Below, piece by piece: positions 59,218 through 64,000 of a DNA stretch of 64,000 nucleotides. A model generated the notes under the pieces. It saw only the letters and a program-made list of their open reading frames with translations. It was not told the origin of the DNA and searched no databases. How positions within the stretch are numbered: position 1 is the first letter of the stretch; each line of letters opens with the position of its first letter. Origin of the DNA: Tetrastigma voinierianum (Eukaryota > Streptophyta > Magnoliopsida > Vitales > Vitaceae); NCBI GenBank assembly GCA_016808115.1, contig JAEQBH010001852.1, positions 1 through 64,000 of the forward strand, read 5' to 3'. The position numbers and the translations under genes were made by a program.

Positions 59218-59390
59218 GTGGCATGCCAATGCGCCTTGGCATGATGCCAGTGCGCCTTGGCATGATGCCAGTGGAACCTTCTTCATTCTTTATTTTCATG
59301 GTCCTTGGCTTGATGCCAGTGGAACCTTCTTCATTCTTTATTTCCATGGTCTTGGCTTGATGCCAGTGGAACCTTCTTCATTCTCCATTT
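59218..59390. repeat. Minisatellite upstream of the ACD6-like start
   Basis: Two or three 18-21-base units (TGGCATGATGCCAGTGCGCC type) run into three units of about 48 bases, each TGGC[A/T]TGATGCCAGTGGAACC followed by TTCTTCATTCTTTATTT..ATGG. The unit core TGGCATGATGCCA is nearly self-complementary. It starts about 160 bases upstream of the minus-strand ATG at 59,059, i.e. in the promoter or 5' leader. Confidence 0.9.
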
Positions 59391-59399
59391 CATATATTC

Positions 59400-61870
59400 A
59401 TTCAAGGAATTGATCCGTGGAATCAATCCCCCAACCTCTCACTCACACACAAACTTGGGTTGTAATGGGGAGGAGGGTCTCTTTCCTTTATTCAACCATC
59501 CCTTATAAATATCTCAACACATGCTGGATCCCACTTCTGTTTCATAGTGGTGTGAAATTTATTCCATCTAATCTCTACAAATAAACAGATAAGGATTATA
59601 AAATCTGCCATTAATAAATATCTTAAATTCATCTTTAAACTTGTAAGCAATTAGTTCACACTTAATTTTTCTACCTAATGGTGGCGAGAAAATTTCTTAA
59701 AGAAAATATAGTTACGTAGTTATTAAAGAAAGTCTAAGAGTGAATGAGAGAAGGTCTGAAGTGGTAATATTCTAGTAAGATGATAATGACGTCAAACCTT
59801 TAAGATTGGACGATATAATATATCAAACATGCATTCGTGAGTGTAAAGTGATCTTACTTGAAACTTGAGGAGGTTCTCAGTGTATTGGACAAAATAACAC
59901 GGTTGAATGTTTCACCATTGAAATCTTATCGAATAACCTATTACAATTTAATATCCATCTCGAAAATGTATTCGCATCCTGGTATATAAACAAAAGAAGA
60001 GGACACACTACAAAATACATTAGCCATAGTGACATAATATTAGAGCCCTTTGAAAATTCATAACTAAAGGAAACAAATGTTACTGTGTTTAATGAATGGA
60101 TGCCATAATACCTAAGATTATTTAATTACCAAGTCTTTGTGCCCAATCATCTCAAGGTGGACCACATTTTGAATCTTAATCAATGACTTATTATTTGCAT
60201 TCCACCTCATGTAAATAGTCTCTCATCATTTACATTGTCATGGTAAACATGAAAAATCTACTGTCTCATTCTACATGTTGTAGCTCCTTTTCTCTGTTCT
60301 TTTTCTTTTCTATCTTCTATGTTTGAAAATTGGGGTTCATGTCGAATCTGGGAAAAGGAAGGAAAAATATTTAAAGAAAAATACAGGCCTCTTTCTATAG
60401 ATGATTAGAGCTCTCATGATAATAGAAAACTACAACGTTATAATGAAAAGTGAATATATAGGCCTCTTTCTTGTTCTTGTCATGTTTAGCCATGGCTTCT
60501 GCACCTGGAAATCTCCTGCGATATAATGAAGGATATCCCCAAAAATGATAAAAGTAAATAATAATATAAATAATAATAGAAAAAAATATTCCATCAGTGG
60601 AGAGGTATAGTATATATGAGCCCTTCAAGTTCTAAGTCCTAAGACATACATACTCACTCTCTCTTGAATGGATGTGATCTGTAAATACATCATGGCATGA
60701 AGCGATGATACAAATTCCCAAAGTAGGAAATTGATGTGTATAATATAAGAGTAAGTAAATCTTGCTTAACAGTATGACATTATATTGTGTTGTTTTGAAT
60801 TTGAATATCTATAGTTGAAGTGTGTAACTTCTTTACCTGTTCTACACAACAAAATTTACCAACTTACAGTATGTTTCTTTCTCAGGAATCGATATAGGAA
60901 AAAGGCAATCTTTTCAACTTCACTTCTTTAGCCATCCGCACTTCTTTCCCAGCAACACTGGACTACTACCTCGTACATCAATTTACTTCGTGATCTAATA
61001 AACAAAATGCATGAAATTGAAATCTATTAACTACAACAAAAACCACAATTGATGAAAGGGAAAAAAATCTTAAATGTGTATTATTGTTAAGATATGAGTT
61101 AAGACTAAGCTCAGGTGAGTGGAGAAAATAAAAGTGAAATTCTGGTAAAAATTAGTTTCATCAACTTTGGGCATCAAGTATTGTTTTTTGGGATACCAAG
61201 AAAATTATTTATTTTTGTATCTATTATTTATTAGGCTCAATAGTTTAAATGAAAAGATTTGAGAAGGTGTCCAATGAAAGTATATGCTGCCTGCTGATAA
61301 AGTACAGTCATGGAAAGAGCCTTTAAATTTGTAATTAAATGGGACCTTACAAATCGAAGAAGAAGAATACAATAAACAAACAAAGAAAAAACAATTAAAC
61401 AAATGAAAAGAATAAAGACGAGGAATACAATAAAATAGGAATATAAAACCAAGGAAACGATTAATGGCTATGAAATGTAAATAATCATTTTAACCATGTT
61501 AAATTAATCATCTAAAGACATGTAAATTAGGAGAGTGGAATCAAAATAGGATGGATTAAAATGATAAGTGGTTCTACTGCATTAGCAATCAAAAACTAGT
61601 GCATTATGTGAGAGGTGTGTAAGAATGCAGAATTCCATATTTGTGTAATCTGGGACTTAAAGAAATTTGACTGGTGGCACAGCAATTACAACAGAGAACT
61701 CTATGTGAGATGTCATTCAGAGAAAAAAAAGGTGCAAGTTTAAGATAAGGATGAGAAATGGAAAGATAGTGGATGAGGATTAAGCACTTTTCAGAAAAAA
61801 CATATAAATAATATATATAACATAAAAAAAAATAAACTCAAAGTGGATTGAATCTATATTTGTGTCATAC
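59400..61870. other. No recognisable gene
   Basis: AT-rich. GTCGAATCTGGGAAAAGGAAGG at about 60,340 resembles GTTGGATCTCGGAAAAGGAAGG at about 47,998 in the possible retroelement block, so a small related repeat is likely here. Nothing else recognised. Confidence 0.5.
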
Positions 61871-61876
61871 TACTAT

Positions 61877-62068
61877 TCATGGTATTTCTACATTTTCATT
61901 GACCCCTTTATAAGCATCGGTTTCTAGATCCCTGAAAGGATCACCAACAACGCAAGGAGGGTGCACTGCGTTCCTCAATGTTAGACGGGCTGGGACATAC
62001 TCATCATCATACTGATGTGGCCCCAGAGCTTGAGTACCATATCAATAAAATGAACGATCCCTGAGAGT
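61877..62068 (-). other. Possible C-terminal exon of an unrecognised protein gene
   Basis: On the minus strand a possible splice acceptor (…CCAACTCTCAG at about 62,063) precedes a frame reading YGTQALGPHQYDDEYVPARL, then TLRNAVHPPCVVGDPFRDLE and TDAYKGVNENVEIP before TGA at 61,877-61,879. Composition is much more protein-like than the surroundings. The frame has a TGA just after the putative acceptor, so either the acceptor lies further in, or the exon is broken. I do not recognise the protein and found no upstream exon to the right with certainty. Confidence 0.35.
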
Positions 62069-63790
62069 TGGTTGATAGTAGAATGAATAGGTGGAATAGA
62101 AACATAAAACTATAAAAACAATTCTGCATCTAAAAAATGAAGAAAAACAAAATTATAAAACTATCATGGTCATGCAAACCAACAAGCAATTTCACAATTC
62201 AAAATCACGTTATGTGAATGGAAAATGTTATTTAACCACTTAAACTTTCAAAGGAAATATTTTAAATGAAAAACAATGTATTGTGGCGTAATGGGACAAT
62301 TATGACAGTTCTAAGGCTATAGATGAACTTCCCATAAATTCAGCGAACTTTAACATATCCAATAAATAGAAATTTCCTTTAGTTCAACTAATCATGGTAG
62401 AGGTGAGTTTATTTAGATGGATAATCATAGGTCGATTATCATTGCCGAATTCCATACAGCAGGAACCCTACAGATCAGTGAGTTACCACCTTTTTAATCG
62501 ACAAGCCTATCCATTTGCAGATCTCAAAAGTTTGACCAGACAGAAATTTCAACTCCTTAAAAACCAGTTGGATCTTCAGGGAAATCCTGATGCTAAGTCA
62601 GATCAAATCAGCATAAACACATTAATTTTCAAATGCAACAGTACTAAACACACATAAATTTGTTAGGTGGATGGAAGGTTTGCAATTATGTATACCTCTC
62701 CAGTTGTGGTTTAGAAAAGACATCTGCAGTTACTCAGCCTCAATATGAGAAGAAAAAAATATATACATCATATACTACTCTAGTTAAAGGTCAACAATGA
62801 ACTCCTTATAATGCATAGCTCGGTTCAACATTCAGTAAATCTAAGTTTTGACTTTGGCATTTTAAAATTTTGTAAAGAAAAAATATCCAACAACATAAGA
62901 GATCTATTTCATATAGTTAACAATTCTATGAATATACTATAAATCTATTCAATTATAATACTGATAAAATCAGAAGATATAAGTTTTCAAAGATATTGGA
63001 ATCATGTATTTTCACAATAGATTCATCATTAATGAATTAACCTCTTATTTAGAGCAGAAGTTTACACTGAAAGTCTACAGAGTTCACATGGAAATCGGGA
63101 GCTATTCATCTCCACAATTTCTTTTTTAGATGAAACCAAGCTATTGAATATCTTTGCTTCTATGGTAGCACATGGCCAATTCTAGATATAAATTATACAC
63201 ATAGACAATGTAGCTGGTTGTAACAATTTGGATTGCTTCATTCATGAGTTAGAGTCAGATCCTTGGAATGAAAACTCTCAAACACCTACCAAAAAATACA
63301 AAGTATTACTGTAGAAAGATGATGTATAGATGAAAAGAAATTGCACTTTTAAAAAAGACAAACGTTAATCATCAAAAATACAGAAGGAGAAAGAAAAGTC
63401 TAAAGACAATCTAACTCTGTAAAAAACAAATAAATAAATAAAAATTTCTATTCTAACTAAAAAGTTGGTAAACAAAAAAGAAAGCACTAATTATAATGTA
63501 AAGTTTGGTGCTTAATTCAGTAGTTCAAGTACCAAAGATCCTATCGGCCTTTTTAAAATCTATTGACTCAATTTGAATTAGTTTTATTGAAATGATAATA
63601 TGTAAAATAGCATTGTCATGGAATTGAAGCGATATGTGGGGGCTATGAGCGGTAGTGTTTTATTAAATGGGAAATAAAAGATAAAAGCCAAGAATCCATC
63701 TTATTACTTTAACCAGAGGAGCAGAACTTTAGTCTTGAAGGAAAAACTAGAAAGTAATAATCTTTAATCTAATTGGTTCTTGTGAAAGGA
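62069..63790. other. No recognisable feature
   Basis: AT-rich; an 87-codon plus-strand frame at 62,394-62,657 is open but unrecognised. If the exon at 61.9 kb is real, this would be its upstream intron/exon region. Confidence 0.4.
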
Positions 63791-64000
63791 TACAACAAAA
63801 GGCAACATGAACAAGCATGGCAGCCCCAGGAAATAGGTTATTGCGCGAAGAGCTTTGGAACATATTCAGACAAACGACTGGAAGTTTATGGCGCGAGCTG
63901 AAGAACTGATGGAAACTTTGACGAGCTTAAAATCTGGCTCAAGCAGCCCAGTTTTTAAAAAAGCTTGACGACCGTGAGCCCGTTTTCCATATGAGGCTTG
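63791..64000 (+). other. GC-richer edge segment, possible exon cut by the window end
   Basis: The last 200 bases are less AT-rich. Two overlapping plus-strand frames look protein-like: MAAPGNRLLREELWNIFRQT, and ARRALEHIQTNDWKFMARAE continuing ELMETLTSLKSGSSS. A CAG at 63,950 followed by TTTTTAAAAA ends the open part. No family recognised; truncated by the window. Confidence 0.2.

Noticed and set aside
1..64000. CRISPR array, bacterial operon, rRNA or organelle DNA
   Set aside because: No regular spacer-repeat array, no ribosome-site-led gene clusters, no rRNA motif, and no chloroplast or mitochondrial gene recognised; all recognised proteins are of plant nuclear transposons, a plant pararetrovirus or a plant ankyrin gene.

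Overview
This is nuclear DNA of a flowering plant, AT-rich and dominated by transposable elements. The evidence is a plant-type CACTA transposon (TNP2 and Transposase_24 proteins), Ty1/copia and Ty3/gypsy retrotransposon remnants, a decayed plant pararetrovirus (Caulimoviridae) insertion, and a broken ankyrin-PGG gene of the ACD6 type. I cannot name the species. I see no intact, well-recognised host gene, rRNA, functional tRNA, CRISPR array or operon.

Layout. 1-4.3 kb: minus-strand gypsy remnant (gag start, CpG-rich minisatellite leader, LTR-like block). 4.3-6.6 kb: mostly unrecognised sequence. About 6.6-14.74 kb: plus-strand decayed caulimovirid insertion, itself interrupted by a second gypsy LTR (about 7.79-9.56 kb) and an interspersed repeat (about 10.25-10.71 kb); coat protein, zinc knuckle, aspartic protease and reverse transcriptase can be read in order. 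14,744-16,290: left part of a third gypsy LTR. 16,291-49,642: what appears to be one 33.35-kb CACTA element, with two minus-strand transposase genes in its left third and about 21 kb of nested or acquired material in the rest: a TIR element, gene-like islands, a copia remnant and a long foldback. 49,643-50,244: right part of the same gypsy LTR. After it the caulimovirid RNase H resumes, behind a matching 5-bp duplication (CTATA). 50.7-55.7 kb: AT-rich, with one uninterrupted 138-codon frame of unknown nature. 55.75-59.06 kb: minus-strand ACD6-like ankyrin-PGG pseudogene. 59.2-64 kb: a minisatellite, then mostly unrecognised DNA with one possible terminal exon near 61.9 kb.

The main result is a nesting history readable from the sequence: pararetrovirus integration, then gypsy LTR insertion into its RT/RNase H junction, then CACTA insertion into that LTR, then further insertions (copia and others) into the CACTA. 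The coding remnants carry many stops and single-base shifts. Most are expected of old elements, but uncorrected long-read indels could explain some of them, especially in the ankyrin gene. Coordinates of decayed elements are approximate unless a terminal motif or target duplication fixes them.
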